Assembly (NCBI GenBank): GCA_903839845.1
Contig: CAIMEA010000031.1
Span: 1 to 64,000, forward strand
DNA: 64,000 bases
Source: an uncultured Hyphomicrobiales bacterium
Lineage (GTDB): Bacteria; Pseudomonadota; Alphaproteobacteria; Rhizobiales; Xanthobacteraceae
Reading direction: 5' to 3'
Shown: positions 48,525-58,362 of the stretch, piece by piece
Position numbering within the stretch: position 1 is the first letter of the stretch
Layout of the letters: each line of letters starts with the position of its first letter
Notes under the pieces: generated by a model
Database searches by the model: none
Told to the model about the DNA's origin: nothing
Seen by the model: only the letters and a program-made list of their open reading frames with translations
Program-made: the position numbers and the translations under genes

Positions 48525-48653
48525 GGCCGCATGCTGGCTTTTGCGCTTCGCACGCGCAATGCGGCTGTGCACAAGCAGACGCTGACATCCCCATCTAACC
48601 ACTCTATAAAGCGGCTCCCGGCCCCGTCCGGGTTTTTGGCGTTGGAGAATTTT

Positions 48654-48944
48654 TTGAGCGGTACCAATCAATCAAGCAACGGACTGGACGAACGGCGCAA
48701 ACGGCTCAAGTTCCGGCTCTGGCATCGCGGTATTCGCGAGATGGACCTGGTGCTGGGCGGCTTTGCCGACGCCGAACTGGCCGGACTGGCCGATACCGAC
48801 CTCGCCGAAGTCGAAAGCTGGCTGGAGGTCCCCGACCAGCAGATGTTCGCCTGGGTGAACGGCGCCGAGACGCCGCCGGCCGGCATCGATACGACGCTGT
48901 TTCGCAAACTGCGCACGTTCCACTTACGAGACGCGAAGTCCTGA
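48654..48944 (+). CDS. sdhE: Succinate dehydrogenase assembly factor SdhE
   Basis: It helps FAD attach to the flavoprotein subunit SdhA. 96 residues starting at TTG, with GGAG nine bases upstream; the track's 47301 start runs through recG antisense and is false. KFRLWHRGIREMDLVLGGF contains the RGxxE motif that contacts SdhA. DLAEVESWLEVPDQQMFAWVNG is also typical. The stop overlaps the mfd ATG (TGATG), so the two are coupled, though their roles differ. Confidence 0.92.
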   Translation: MSGTNQSSNGLDERRKRLKFRLWHRGIREMDLVLGGFADAELAGLADTDLAEVESWLEVPDQQMFAWVNGAETPPAGIDTTLFRKLRTFHLRDAKS

Positions 48945-51900
48945 TGGCGAATTCCCCGGCTGAAAACTTGCGTCCCGGCAAGGCGCTGACGCTGTCGCAA
49001 GTGGCCGACGGCGCCGAAGGCATGGTGCTGGCGGATCTGGCGCGCGCCGTCGCTGCCCGAGCCAATGCGCCGGCGATTTCGCTGTGCGTCATTTGCCGCG
49101 ATGGCCAGCGCATGGCGGCGCTTGCCCGCGCTTTGTCGTTTTTCGGCCCGGAGATTCAGACGCTGGAATTCCCGGCCTGGGATTGCCTGCCTTACGATCG
49201 GGTGTCGCCGAACGCCAGCGTGGTGGCGCAACGCATGACGACCCTGTCGCGGCTCGCCCGCGTCAAAGGCCGCGATAAACCCTCCGTCTTGCTGACGACG
49301 GTGAACGCCCTGTCGCAGCGCGTGCCGGCGCGCGACTTCACCGCGACACATGCGTTGTCGGTCGCGCCCGGCAATGTGCTCGGCATGGCCGGCGTGGTGA
49401 ACTGGCTGGAACTCAATGGCTTCATGCGCGCCTCGACCGTGCGCGAACCCGGCGACTACGCGGTGCGTGGCGGCATACTCGATCTGTTTCCGCCCGGGCT
49501 CGACATGCCGGTGCGCTTCGATTTTTTCGGCGACTCGCTGGAGACGATCAAGACCTTCGATCCGCAAACACAACGAAGCGAGACGCCGCTCAGCCAGCTC
49601 GACCTGGTGCCGGTGGCGGAATTCCAGCTCATCACCGAAACCATCCGCCGTTTCCGCACCAGCTACGTCGCGCAGTTCGGCGCGGCGACGCCGGACGATC
49701 TTCTCTACGAAGCGGTGAGCGAGGGCCGGCGGCATCCCGGCATGGAGCACTGGCTGCCTTTGTTCCACGACAAGCTTGATACTTTGTTCGACTACTTGCC
49801 GGGTACGCCGCTGGTGCTGGAAGCACTCGCCGACGACGCCGTGCATGAGCGCTTTACCCAGATCAATGATTACCATGACGCCCGCCAGGAAGCCTTGAAG
49901 GACGGCGTGACGCCGGCCTACAAGCCGCTGCCGCCGGACCGGCTGTATCTGTCGGAAAAGGAATGGACCGAGCGTCTCGACAAGGCGGCGCTGGCGCGGC
50001 TGACGCCGTTCGAGGCGCCGCCGGGCAACGACGTCATCGATATCGGTGCGCGCGCCGGTCACAATTTCGTCGCCGAGCGCGCGGTCGAAGGCGCCAATGT
50101 ATTCGAGGCGCTGAGCAAGCATGTGATGGCGTTGCAGGGGCAGGGCAAGCGCGTCGCCATCGCGCTGTGGAGCGAGGGCGCGCGCGAGCGCATGGCGCAT
50201 GTGCTGGCCGATCATAAATTGCACAATCTCAACAATGCCGCGTCCTGGCCGCAACTCACCGCGATGCCGAAACACGCGGTGGCGCTGGTTGTGCTCGGCA
50301 TCGAGTCCGGTTTCGAGACAGACGACGCCGCAATCATCAGCGAGCAGGATATTCTCGGCGACCGCCTGGTACGGCCGCGCCGCGCGCAACGCCGCGCCGA
50401 CAATTTCATTCAGGAGGCGACCAGTCTCGCCGCCGGCGATCTGGTCGTCCACGTCGATCATGGCATCGGCCGTTTCGTCGGTCTGCAGGCGATCACCGCG
50501 GCCGGCGCGCCGCATGATTGTCTCGAAATCCATTATGCGGATGCCGCCAAGCTGTTTCTGCCGGTCGAGAACGTCGATCTGTTGTCGCGTTACGGCTCGG
50601 AAAACACCGGCGTCGAACTCGACCGGCTCGGCTCGGGCAACTGGCAGGCGCGTAAAGCCCGCATGAAGAGCCGCATCCGCGAGATCGCGGGTGAATTGAT
50701 CAAGATTGCCGCCGAACGGCAGTTGCGCGAAGCGCCCAAGCTCACCGTCGGGCCGGGCGCCTATGACGAATTCTGCGCCGGCTTTCCCTATGAGGAAACC
50801 GAGGACCAACTCACGGCGATCGACGCGACGCTCAAGGACCTTGCGTCTGGCCGGCCGATGGATCGTCTCGTCTGCGGCGATGTCGGCTTCGGCAAGACCG
50901 AGATCGCGTTGCGCGCCACTTTCGACGCCGCGATGAACGGGAAACAGGTCGCGGTCGTGGTGCCGACGACGCTCTTGGCGCGCCAGCACGCCAAGAATTT
51001 CACCGAGCGCTTCAAGGGCTTCCCGGTCATTGTCGGGCAGTTGTCGCGGCTGGTGCCGAACGCGCAGCAGACAGCGACAAAGAATGGACTGGCCGACGGC
51101 AGCGTCGATATCGTCATCGGCACGCATGCGCTGCTCGGCAAGGGGATCAAGTTCAAGGACCTCGGCCTCGTCGTCGTCGACGAGGAACAGCACTTCGGCG
51201 TCTCGCACAAAGAGCGGCTGAAGACCTTGCGCGCCGAGGTACACGTGTTGACGCTGACGGCGACGCCGATCCCGCGCACCTTGCAACTGGCGCTGACCGG
51301 CGTGCGCGATTTGTCGATCATTGCCTCGCCGCCGGTCGACCGCCTCGCCGTGCGCACCTTCATTTCGCCGTTCGATCCCTTGATCGTGCGCGAGGCGCTG
51401 CTGCGCGAGAAGTACCGGGGCGGGCAGGCGTTTTATGTTTGCCCGCGTATCGAGGATCTGGCTGGCGCCAAGGATTTCCTGGAAAAGAGCGTGCCCGAGG
51501 TTCGCGTCGTCGTGGCGCATGGCCAGATGCCGCCGACCGTGCTCGACGACATCATGACAGCGTTCTACGACGGCAAATACGACGTACTGCTGTCGACGAC
51601 CATCGTCGAATCCGGCCTCGACATTCCGAGCGCCAATACCTTGATCGTGCATCGCTCAGTCATTTTCGGGCTGGCGCAGCTTTATCAGTTGCGCGGCCGC
51701 GTCGGCCGCTCGAAATTGCGTGCCTATGCGCTGCTGACATTGCCGGCCAACAAGCCGATCACGCCGCAGGCCGAGCGCCGCCTGAAAGTGCTGCAATCGC
51801 TCGACACATTGGGCGCGGGCTTTCAGCTCGCCTCGCACGATCTCGACATTCGCGGCGCCGGCAACCTGCTGGGTGAGGAACAGTCGGGCCACATCAAGGA

Positions 51901-52456
51901 AGTCGGTTTCGAGCTTTATCAGCAGATGCTGGAAGAGGCGGTGCTGAGCGCCAAGGCAGGATTGAGCGAGCCGGTCGCCGACCGCTGGTCGCCGCAGATC
52001 ACCATCGGCACGCCGATCCTCATTCCGGAGGATTACGTGGCCGATTTGTCGGTGCGTCTGGCGCTGTACCGCCGCCTCGCCGATATGGAAATCGAGCGCG
52101 ACATCGAAAGGTTTGCCGCCGAAATGGTCGACCGCTTCGGGCCGCTGCCGAACGAGGTCGAGCATCTGTTGCAGATCGTCGCGCTTAAAGGTCTGTGCCG
52201 CCGCGCCAATGTCGAGAAACTGGAAGCAGGCCCGAAGGGCGTGGTGCTGTCGTTCCGCGACAACAATTTCGCCAATCCCGACGGGCTGTTTGCGTTTATC
52301 CGCGAGCAGGGCGCCGATGCGCGCGTGCGCAACGAGAAGTCGGGGCAGAAGCTCGTGTTCCTCGACGACTGGGAGAAGCCGGAAGAACGGCTCAAAGGCG
52401 CAACGGCGATTGTGCGAAGGCTGGCGGGTATCGCCGAGCAGGCCAAGGCGGCGTGA
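48944..52456 (+). CDS. mfd: Transcription-repair coupling factor Mfd
   Basis: It removes RNA polymerase stalled at DNA damage and recruits UvrA. 1170 residues. An N-terminal UvrB-like module (LEFPAWDCLPYDRVSPNASV) and a CarD-like polymerase-interacting domain with HVDHGIGRFVGLQAI at about residue 505 come first. The helicase motor follows: GDVGFGKTEIALRATFDAAM, VVDEEQHFGVSHKERLK, TATPIPRTLQLALTGVRDLS and FGLAQLYQLRGRVGRSKLRAYA. A C-terminal TRCF domain that masks the UvrA site ends the protein. The partner gene uvrA is in the same window at 1055. Confidence 0.97.
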   Translation: MANSPAENLRPGKALTLSQVADGAEGMVLADLARAVAARANAPAISLCVICRDGQRMAALARALSFFGPEIQTLEFPAWDCLPYDRVSPNASVVAQRMTTLSRLARVKGRDKPSVLLTTVNALSQRVPARDFTATHALSVAPGNVLGMAGVVNWLELNGFMRASTVREPGDYAVRGGILDLFPPGLDMPVRFDFFGDSLETIKTFDPQTQRSETPLSQLDLVPVAEFQLITETIRRFRTSYVAQFGAATPDDLLYEAVSEGRRHPGMEHWLPLFHDKLDTLFDYLPGTPLVLEALADDAVHERFTQINDYHDARQEALKDGVTPAYKPLPPDRLYLSEKEWTERLDKAALARLTPFEAPPGNDVIDIGARAGHNFVAERAVEGANVFEALSKHVMALQGQGKRVAIALWSEGARERMAHVLADHKLHNLNNAASWPQLTAMPKHAVALVVLGIESGFETDDAAIISEQDILGDRLVRPRRAQRRADNFIQEATSLAAGDLVVHVDHGIGRFVGLQAITAAGAPHDCLEIHYADAAKLFLPVENVDLLSRYGSENTGVELDRLGSGNWQARKARMKSRIREIAGELIKIAAERQLREAPKLTVGPGAYDEFCAGFPYEETEDQLTAIDATLKDLASGRPMDRLVCGDVGFGKTEIALRATFDAAMNGKQVAVVVPTTLLARQHAKNFTERFKGFPVIVGQLSRLVPNAQQTATKNGLADGSVDIVIGTHALLGKGIKFKDLGLVVVDEEQHFGVSHKERLKTLRAEVHVLTLTATPIPRTLQLALTGVRDLSIIASPPVDRLAVRTFISPFDPLIVREALLREKYRGGQAFYVCPRIEDLAGAKDFLEKSVPEVRVVVAHGQMPPTVLDDIMTAFYDGKYDVLLSTTIVESGLDIPSANTLIVHRSVIFGLAQLYQLRGRVGRSKLRAYALLTLPANKPITPQAERRLKVLQSLDTLGAGFQLASHDLDIRGAGNLLGEEQSGHIKEVGFELYQQMLEEAVLSAKAGLSEPVADRWSPQITIGTPILIPEDYVADLSVRLALYRRLADMEIERDIERFAAEMVDRFGPLPNEVEHLLQIVALKGLCRRANVEKLEAGPKGVVLSFRDNNFANPDGLFAFIREQGADARVRNEKSGQKLVFLDDWEKPEERLKGATAIVRRLAGIAEQAKAA

Positions 52457-52482
52457 CCCGAGCCGTCAACTAATTTGCTGTC

Positions 52483-52595
52483 ATCACCGGGCTTGTCCCG
52501 GTGATCCCGCTTAGGCAGGTGCGGTGCGTCCATAAGCGGGATGGCCGGGACAAAAGGGCGTTTACGCCCGTCTTCGACGGGCTATGCCCGGCCAT
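52483..52595. repeat. Composite palindromic intergenic repeat
   Basis: Three inverted repeats in a row. ATCACCGGG/CCCGGTGAT (52483-52505), CCCGCTTA/TAAGCGGG (52506-52540) and ATGGCCGGG/CCCGGCCAT (52541-52595), the last with inner hairpins. The ATCACCGGGCTTGTCCCGGTGAT palindrome is common between genes in Rhizobiales. It lies between convergent mfd and the DsbA-type gene. Confidence 0.78.
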
Positions 52596-52622
52596 GACAA
52601 ATTGATGCGGTGAATGAGCCCG

Positions 52623-53285
52623 TTACTCCGCCGCGTCCGCTTCGCCGGAGGCAATGCGCTCGATGGCCTGCGCCAGATATTCCGGCGACTGCGCGCCCGA
52701 CACCGCGAATTTGCCGGCGAAAATAAAGCAGGGCACGCCTTCGATGCCGGCCTGCTTGGCCTCTTGCGCTTCCTGCTCGATCGCCTCGACGTCCTGATCG
52801 CTGGCGAGCGCGGCGGTCACGTCGTCGCGGTCGAGACCGACGTCGACGGCTGCCTCGATCAGCACCGCGCGGTTGGTCAGATCGGCGCCTTCGGTGAAAT
52901 AGAGGTCCATCAGCCGCTGTTTCATCTGCGGCGACTTGCCGATGCCGCCGGCCCAGCGGATCAGCCGGTGGCAGTCGAGCGTGTTCGGCTGGCTCTTCAT
53001 TTTCTCGGAGGCGTAAACCAGGCCTTCTTCGGCCGCGGCCGCCTTTACGCGCGTGGCGATACCGTTGTAGCGCTCGGGCGAGCCGAATTTGGTGGTGAGA
53101 TACTGCTCGCGGGACATGCCCTCGCGCGGAATCCAGTCATTGAGGAAATAGGGGCGGTAGTGCACCTCGACGGCGATGTCCGGTTTCAGCGCCAAGGCCG
53201 CTTCCAGCCGGTGTTTGCCGATGAAGCACCACGGGCAGACCACGTCGGAAACGACGTCGATACGGACGGGCTGGTTCTGGGACAT
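52623..53285 (-). CDS. DsbA-family oxidoreductase (FrnE-like)
   Basis: A 220-residue thioredoxin-fold protein of the DsbA/FrnE family. VSDVVCPWCFIGKHRLEAAL places the redox CPWC motif at residues 17-20. GIEGVPCFIFAGKFAVSGAQSPEYL carries the cis-proline region. No signal peptide is present, so it is cytoplasmic, unlike true DsbA. Relatives act as thiol oxidoreductases or isomerases under oxidative stress. It follows the degenerate GGDEF gene after 39 bases on the same strand. Confidence 0.92.
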   Translation of the reverse strand: MSQNQPVRIDVVSDVVCPWCFIGKHRLEAALALKPDIAVEVHYRPYFLNDWIPREGMSREQYLTTKFGSPERYNGIATRVKAAAAEEGLVYASEKMKSQPNTLDCHRLIRWAGGIGKSPQMKQRLMDLYFTEGADLTNRAVLIEAAVDVGLDRDDVTAALASDQDVEAIEQEAQEAKQAGIEGVPCFIFAGKFAVSGAQSPEYLAQAIERIASGEADAAE

Positions 53286-53324
53286 GGGTCATCGCTCCTG
53301 TTCGGAGCTAACCTAATATCGGGA

Positions 53325-54590
53325 TCACTCCGCCGCAACCATGCGGCTGCCGGTGACGCGCTGCATCAGGCTGTCGAGCGTATCGTCGTTTTTCTGCGAG
53401 GCCAGCGTGACATTGGCGGTGATCGGCTCCGCGTCACCGTTCGGCGAGGTCATCGCCGTCTTGATGGCGGCGGCGATGCGGCGGGCGACGACATGGGCGG
53501 CGCGCAAATCCGTCTGCGTGAAGGCGATCAGGATCGCGCCGTCGTCGTCGCGGCAGGCGAAGTCGATGTTGCGGATTAGCCGCGTCACCGCGCGCGCGCC
53601 GTCGAGGCGGGTGCGGGCATCCAGCGCGCCGTCGAACGAATAACGGGCGATCGAGAGGGCCTGACTGCGGTCGGCGGCTTCGGCGACCGAGCGGGTCAAT
53701 TCGTGCCAGAATGAATCGCGCGTCAGCAGGCCGGTATCCGGATCGAAAACGCCGTCGGCATCGAGCGATTTGAGCATGCGCTTGAGGCGCGATTCAAAGG
53801 CGCGCAGGCGGATCAGCGGTATCATGCGCGACACCAGCCGCGACGGCTCGCCGCCGACATGATCGATATTCGGCAGCAGATTGGAAAAGTCGGCCGGCGC
53901 CTCGCCGATCACGGCGATGGGGATTTCGTGAAACCGGCTGTCCTGCGCCAGCACGGTCAGGAAGGCCTCGACCATGCGCGGCGAAAAACCGTCGCCGATG
54001 ACAATGCCGTCGATATCGCGTTCGTTGAGATGCCGGGCGGCGGCCTCGACGCTGAGCGCGCCGACCATCTTGGCCTGCTCGCCCATGGCGACGCTGAGCG
54101 CGGGATAAAGGGGGCCGCGCCCGGCGACCAACACCGTTGCGTCGTCGAGCGCGTCCCCAACCGGCAGCAAGGGCATCTTGCCGCCATGCGAAGCGAATAT
54201 TTCGATGCGCCGCAGCACCGTCGTATGCAGCGCGCGCACGCGCATCGCCGATTGCAGACGCTTGATCACATGCGCCATGGGCATGCTGGCGTCCGTGGTC
54301 AATGCGAGAGGGATCGCGGCATCGTGCTCGTCATCGGCGAAGGCGATGGTCGGCACGATCGGACCGGATGCGGTCGCGATCTGCAGGCACAGCATGCGCG
54401 AGGAGGATTCGTTAACCGGCGGACCGGGCTCGGCGATGATCACGGCGGACGGTTTGACCGACACGAAGGCAGTCGGCGCGTCGGCCCATTTGGTTTCGAC
54501 GATGGGGAAAGCCCCGGCATCGCCAAGCGCTTCAACCAGGGCGGTCGCCGGACTCTCGGCAACCACGATCAATGGACCTTGAAGCGACAT
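53325..54590 (-). CDS. Degenerate GGDEF-domain protein with receiver-like N-terminus
   Basis: 421 residues from the ATG at 54590; the start is uncertain since a GTG lies three codons upstream. The first 250 residues look like two receiver-type folds without a clear phosphoacceptor setting (ATVLVAGRGPLYPALSVAM, GIVIGDGFSPRMVEAFL). The C-terminal part is a GGDEF domain: DPDTGLLTRDSFWHELTRSV then ARYSFDG. The signature is replaced by CRDDDGAILIAF, so it is unlikely to make c-di-GMP. It may bind a nucleotide or scaffold other proteins. Confidence 0.8.
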   Translation of the reverse strand: MSLQGPLIVVAESPATALVEALGDAGAFPIVETKWADAPTAFVSVKPSAVIIAEPGPPVNESSSRMLCLQIATASGPIVPTIAFADDEHDAAIPLALTTDASMPMAHVIKRLQSAMRVRALHTTVLRRIEIFASHGGKMPLLPVGDALDDATVLVAGRGPLYPALSVAMGEQAKMVGALSVEAAARHLNERDIDGIVIGDGFSPRMVEAFLTVLAQDSRFHEIPIAVIGEAPADFSNLLPNIDHVGGEPSRLVSRMIPLIRLRAFESRLKRMLKSLDADGVFDPDTGLLTRDSFWHELTRSVAEAADRSQALSIARYSFDGALDARTRLDGARAVTRLIRNIDFACRDDDGAILIAFTQTDLRAAHVVARRIAAAIKTAMTSPNGDAEPITANVTLASQKNDDTLDSLMQRVTGSRMVAAE

Positions 54591-54708
54591 GGGGCGCACG
54601 CAGGGTTACTAAAATACAGCCTGAAGCGTAGCGCCGGCGTGTTAATACCCCGTCAACGACAATTGGAAATGCGCGGCGATTGACGAATATCGGCGCGGCT
54701 CAGGCGGC

Positions 54709-56247
54709 TCAGGCGGCGCGGGCGCCGGCGGGCCGGCGAAACGCCGCGGCAATCAGCGGGTTGGCGCCGTTTGCCAGCAGCGCCGCATGGACGCGGGCGC
54801 TGTCGGGGGCGCTGCCGGCCAGATGCTGCGCCAAAAGTCCGCCGGGCAGCGCCAGCAAAGTGGCAGCCGGATCGACCTTTGCCACCTGGGCTTCGATCTC
54901 GGCGGCAAGGAAGCGATAGCCGCCAATGGCGGTGATGCCGCCGGGGGGGCCGGTCACGGTCAGGGTTTGCGCCGTGGCATCGAGGCGGCAGGTGAAACCG
55001 GTGTCGACAAAGCCGGCATCGTCCGGCGTCAGCGTCGCGCCCGGACCGAATTCGGCGCCGGGCGGATAAGCGTGCGCCGGCACCATGGCGCCGCGCAACG
55101 CTAGTGTGCCGCGCTTGCCGCGCCTGGCTTCGATACCGGCGCCGGCGATGTGCCGCGCGCCAATCGCGCCGAGCGGAATGTCCGCCGGCAGACCGTCGGC
55201 GGTGCGATGCGACGCGATCAAACCGATTTCGCCGAAGCTTGAGAGATCGACCAATGCGCAGTCGCCGCGCCAGCCGGCGGCGTTGGCCAGCTGTTCGGGC
55301 GAGCGCCAGACCGCGAGGATGGTGGTGTTGATGCCGGTGAAATAGCCGGCGGTCGCAAACGGTGTCAGTACCGGCCCCGGCAGCACGATCATGCCGCCGG
55401 CATGGGCGTGGCATTGCGCGGCGAAGGTGTGCGGATCGATGCCGTGATGCAGCGACAGCGTGCCGCCTTCGAGCAGCCACGGCAACATGGACGCGGCAAG
55501 GCCGGCAAAGGACGACACCGGTATCGCCGTTAGAATATTGGCGTTGCGCGCAGCGCCGGCTTCGAGAAACACCGCGGAGCCGCCGGCCATCAATTGGCTA
55601 TGGCTGCGCGCGGCGGCGACCAGTCCATCCGGCGTGACATCGAAGGTGACGATCGCGACATGATCGGCGGCGTTGCCGGCGCGGACCGGGCGCGGCGCGT
55701 TCGACGGTTGCTCGGCGGTGAAGACATCGTCGAGCGGCACAACGCCGTCGGGCAGCCCGGCGCCGAAACCGCAGATGAAGCGCACCGGGAAAAGCTCGCT
55801 CGCCACTTGCATGGCGATGGCGGCGTGATCGATCGCGCCGACATGCGACATCGTCACGATGGCCTTGGCGCCGACTTTGCTTAAAGCGGCCTTCAGATCG
55901 TGCTGACGCCACAGCAAAGGCATGGGTGCTGCGATCATGCCGGCGCGCATGACCGCGAGCAGCGTGACGATCATCTCGATCGTATTGGGAAGCTGGATCG
56001 CCACCACGCTATCGATCGGCAGGCCGAGCCGGCTCAGCTTCGACGCCAGCGCCGAAATGGCGCGATCCGCCTGTGCATAAGTCAGCCGGCGCGGCGCGCC
56101 ATCGGTGAATGTCTGGCGATTGGGCGGGTCGATCAGGGCGACCGCAGTGGACGATTGCACGCCAGCGCGGCGAAACAACTCATCGAGTGTGGCGCCGCCG
56201 GGACCTTGCATAGGGGGTGTTTGGTCCTTGTCGCCTTGCAAAATCAT
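54709..56247 (-). CDS. Acyl-CoA synthetase/ANL-fold protein lacking the nucleotide-binding motif
   Basis: 512 residues with the overall plan of an AMP-forming acyl-CoA ligase: RRLTYAQADRAISALASKLSRLGL, then VVAIQLPNTIEMIVTLLAVMRAGMIAAPMPLLW. The key phosphate-binding motif (TSGTTGxPKG) is replaced by TFDVTPDGLVAAARSH. The catalytic C-terminal Lys region is missing after AIGGYRFLAAEIEAQV. It is probably a catalytically dead or repurposed member. It starts 13 bases after the YejA-like gene, so they likely form one operon. I do not know its function. Confidence 0.75.
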   Translation of the reverse strand: MILQGDKDQTPPMQGPGGATLDELFRRAGVQSSTAVALIDPPNRQTFTDGAPRRLTYAQADRAISALASKLSRLGLPIDSVVAIQLPNTIEMIVTLLAVMRAGMIAAPMPLLWRQHDLKAALSKVGAKAIVTMSHVGAIDHAAIAMQVASELFPVRFICGFGAGLPDGVVPLDDVFTAEQPSNAPRPVRAGNAADHVAIVTFDVTPDGLVAAARSHSQLMAGGSAVFLEAGAARNANILTAIPVSSFAGLAASMLPWLLEGGTLSLHHGIDPHTFAAQCHAHAGGMIVLPGPVLTPFATAGYFTGINTTILAVWRSPEQLANAAGWRGDCALVDLSSFGEIGLIASHRTADGLPADIPLGAIGARHIAGAGIEARRGKRGTLALRGAMVPAHAYPPGAEFGPGATLTPDDAGFVDTGFTCRLDATAQTLTVTGPPGGITAIGGYRFLAAEIEAQVAKVDPAATLLALPGGLLAQHLAGSAPDSARVHAALLANGANPLIAAAFRRPAGARAA

Positions 56248-56260
56248 GGGCGCTCAATGC

Positions 56261-58087
56261 TCACGGAGACCTGTGCCACCACGTCTCCGGCAAATAGCCA
56301 AAAAGCGAGGTCTTCAAGGGATGCTCGATTCTCGTCCAGCGCGCCACCCACTGTTTGGGCGGAAAGTAGAGGGGTACCACGTAGAACCCCGAGAGCAGCA
56401 CGCGGTCGAGCGCGCGTGTGGCGGCGACGAAATCGGCGCGGTCGGTGGCCTTGAGCATCAAGGCGATGATGGCGTCGATGGCCGGCGATTTGACGCCCAT
56501 GTAATTGCGGCTGCCGGGCTGGTCGGCGGCGGCCGAGCCCCAATAGAACATCTGCTCATTGCCGGGCGACAGCGACTGCTCCCAGCGGTAGTCCATCATG
56601 TCGAAATCGAAATTGATGCGCCGGCGCTCGAATTGGGTGGCGTCGATCGAACGCACCAGCGCGTCGATGCCGGCGCGCTTGAGGCTGCGCGTGAAGACCA
56701 GCGCGACGCGCTCCTGGTCGCGCGTGGTGCAGAGAATTTCAAAGGTGAACGGTCTGCCGCTGGCGCGATGCACCAGTTGCGTGCCGTTCAAGACATAGCC
56801 GGCCTGCGCGAACAGGTCGAAGGCGCGGCGCAAGGTGGCGCGGTCGCGGCCCGAACCATCGCTGACCGGCGGCGCCCATCGGCCCTGCAAGATGTCGTCG
56901 CGCACGACGCCGGGGAAGGGCGCCAGCAATTCCCTTTCGCGCGCGTCGGCCGGAACGCCATGGGCGGAGAGTTCGCTGGCGTCGAAATAGCTGGCGGTGC
57001 GCGCATAGAGATCGAAGAAATAATTGTGATTGATCCACTCAAAATCGAACAGGCCGAGGATCGCCTCGCGCACGCGCACATCCGCGAAGATCGGCCGGCG
57101 CGTGTTGAACACCAGACCCTGCATGCCCTTTGGCAGACCGTAGGGCAGATCCTCCTTGACGACATTGCCGTCGCGCAGCGCCGGGAAATCGTAAGCGGTC
57201 TGCCAGCGGCCCGGATCGGTTTCCAGCCGCACGTCGTAGAGACCTTTTTTAAATCCTTCGAAATGCGTGTTGCCGTCGCGGTAGTAATCGAACTTGATGG
57301 TGTCGAAATTCCACAGGCCGCGGTTGATCGGCAGATCACGGCCCCAATAATTCGGATTGCGCGTGAAGGTAACGCTCTCGCCCGGCCGCACCGCGTTGAC
57401 GCGATAGGGACCGCTGCCGAGCAGAGGCTCGAACGTCGTATCCTCGAACGTGTCGGGATTGGTCGCGTGTTTGGCCATAACCGGCATCAGCCCGAGGATC
57501 AGCGGCAGTTCGCGATCGTCGGCGCCGGCTAGATCGAAGCGGACGCCGCGCGCGCCGGACAATTCGGCTTTGGCCACCTTGATGTAATAGGTCCGGTAGT
57601 TCGGCCGGCCTTTGTCGCGCAATAATTCCCAGGAGAAAATCACATCGGCCGGCGTCACGGGTTTGCCGTCGGCAAAGCGCGCCGCCGGGTGAAGGGTGAA
57701 TGTCACATAGCTGCGCGCTTCATCGGTCTCGACGCTGTCGGCGAGCAATCCATACAGCGTGAACGGCTCGTCATAGCCGCGCGCCAGCAGACTTTCGATC
57801 GTGTAGCCGCGAATATTGGCGGCCGGTAGGCCTTTGACGATGAACGGATTGAGACTGTCGAATGTGCCGAGGACGCCTTGCGTCAGCTGGCCGCCTTTGG
57901 GCGCCGCCGTGTTGGCGTAGGTCGGGCCGGCAAAGCCGGCCGGCCAGGCCGGTTCGCCCTGCATGGCGATGGCGTGCCGGGCGACCGATGTTGCGGCCTG
58001 GGCCCGCCGGCGTCCGAAGCAGTAAACCGCGAGCAACGCACCGATCAGAACAGCGCGGCGGGACGGCTGACGCCGCGCAGCCGCCAT
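56261..58087 (-). CDS. YejA-like family 5 extracellular solute-binding protein, Tat-exported
   Basis: A periplasmic peptide/oligopeptide receptor. 608 residues from the ATG at 58087; the track's TTG start is less likely. A twin-arginine signal (SRRAVLIGALLAVYCFG) is followed by AMQGEPAWPAGFAGPTYANTAAPKGG, then GTFDSLNPFIVKG, which matches YejA of the YejABEF transporter. The permease and ATPase genes are not beside it. Downstream comes the ANL-fold protein in the same direction. Confidence 0.9.
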   Translation of the reverse strand: MAAARRQPSRRAVLIGALLAVYCFGRRRAQAATSVARHAIAMQGEPAWPAGFAGPTYANTAAPKGGQLTQGVLGTFDSLNPFIVKGLPAANIRGYTIESLLARGYDEPFTLYGLLADSVETDEARSYVTFTLHPAARFADGKPVTPADVIFSWELLRDKGRPNYRTYYIKVAKAELSGARGVRFDLAGADDRELPLILGLMPVMAKHATNPDTFEDTTFEPLLGSGPYRVNAVRPGESVTFTRNPNYWGRDLPINRGLWNFDTIKFDYYRDGNTHFEGFKKGLYDVRLETDPGRWQTAYDFPALRDGNVVKEDLPYGLPKGMQGLVFNTRRPIFADVRVREAILGLFDFEWINHNYFFDLYARTASYFDASELSAHGVPADARERELLAPFPGVVRDDILQGRWAPPVSDGSGRDRATLRRAFDLFAQAGYVLNGTQLVHRASGRPFTFEILCTTRDQERVALVFTRSLKRAGIDALVRSIDATQFERRRINFDFDMMDYRWEQSLSPGNEQMFYWGSAAADQPGSRNYMGVKSPAIDAIIALMLKATDRADFVAATRALDRVLLSGFYVVPLYFPPKQWVARWTRIEHPLKTSLFGYLPETWWHRSP

Positions 58088-58362
58088 CCTGTCCGTTAAG
58101 CCGCCCGTTAAGGGTGTGAGCAATCGTTTGATGCGATTCGTCCCGGTTTTGTCATACGCTTATCATAGGCGCGCCGTCCTGGTGGGAATGACCGGCGAGG
58201 CGCACTTTCGTCGTATTCGTGGCTTTATTGCAGGGACAATATCGGGTATCAGGCTGCGATCGAATGTCACGCTCTCGCCGTATTTTCCCCGGAGAGAGCC
58301 GAACCGCCGTTTTGGCGCGGCCTGACGGCCGCCGACGGTTAAATACAAAGGACGTTTTGCAA

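Noticed and set aside
47301-48653. 547-residue plus-strand ORF across recG
   Set aside because: Only its last 96 residues (SdhE) show family motifs; the rest mirrors recG antisense and is high-GC shadow.
48668-51652. 994-residue minus-strand ORF opposite mfd
   Set aside because: No motifs; antisense shadow of a strongly conserved gene.
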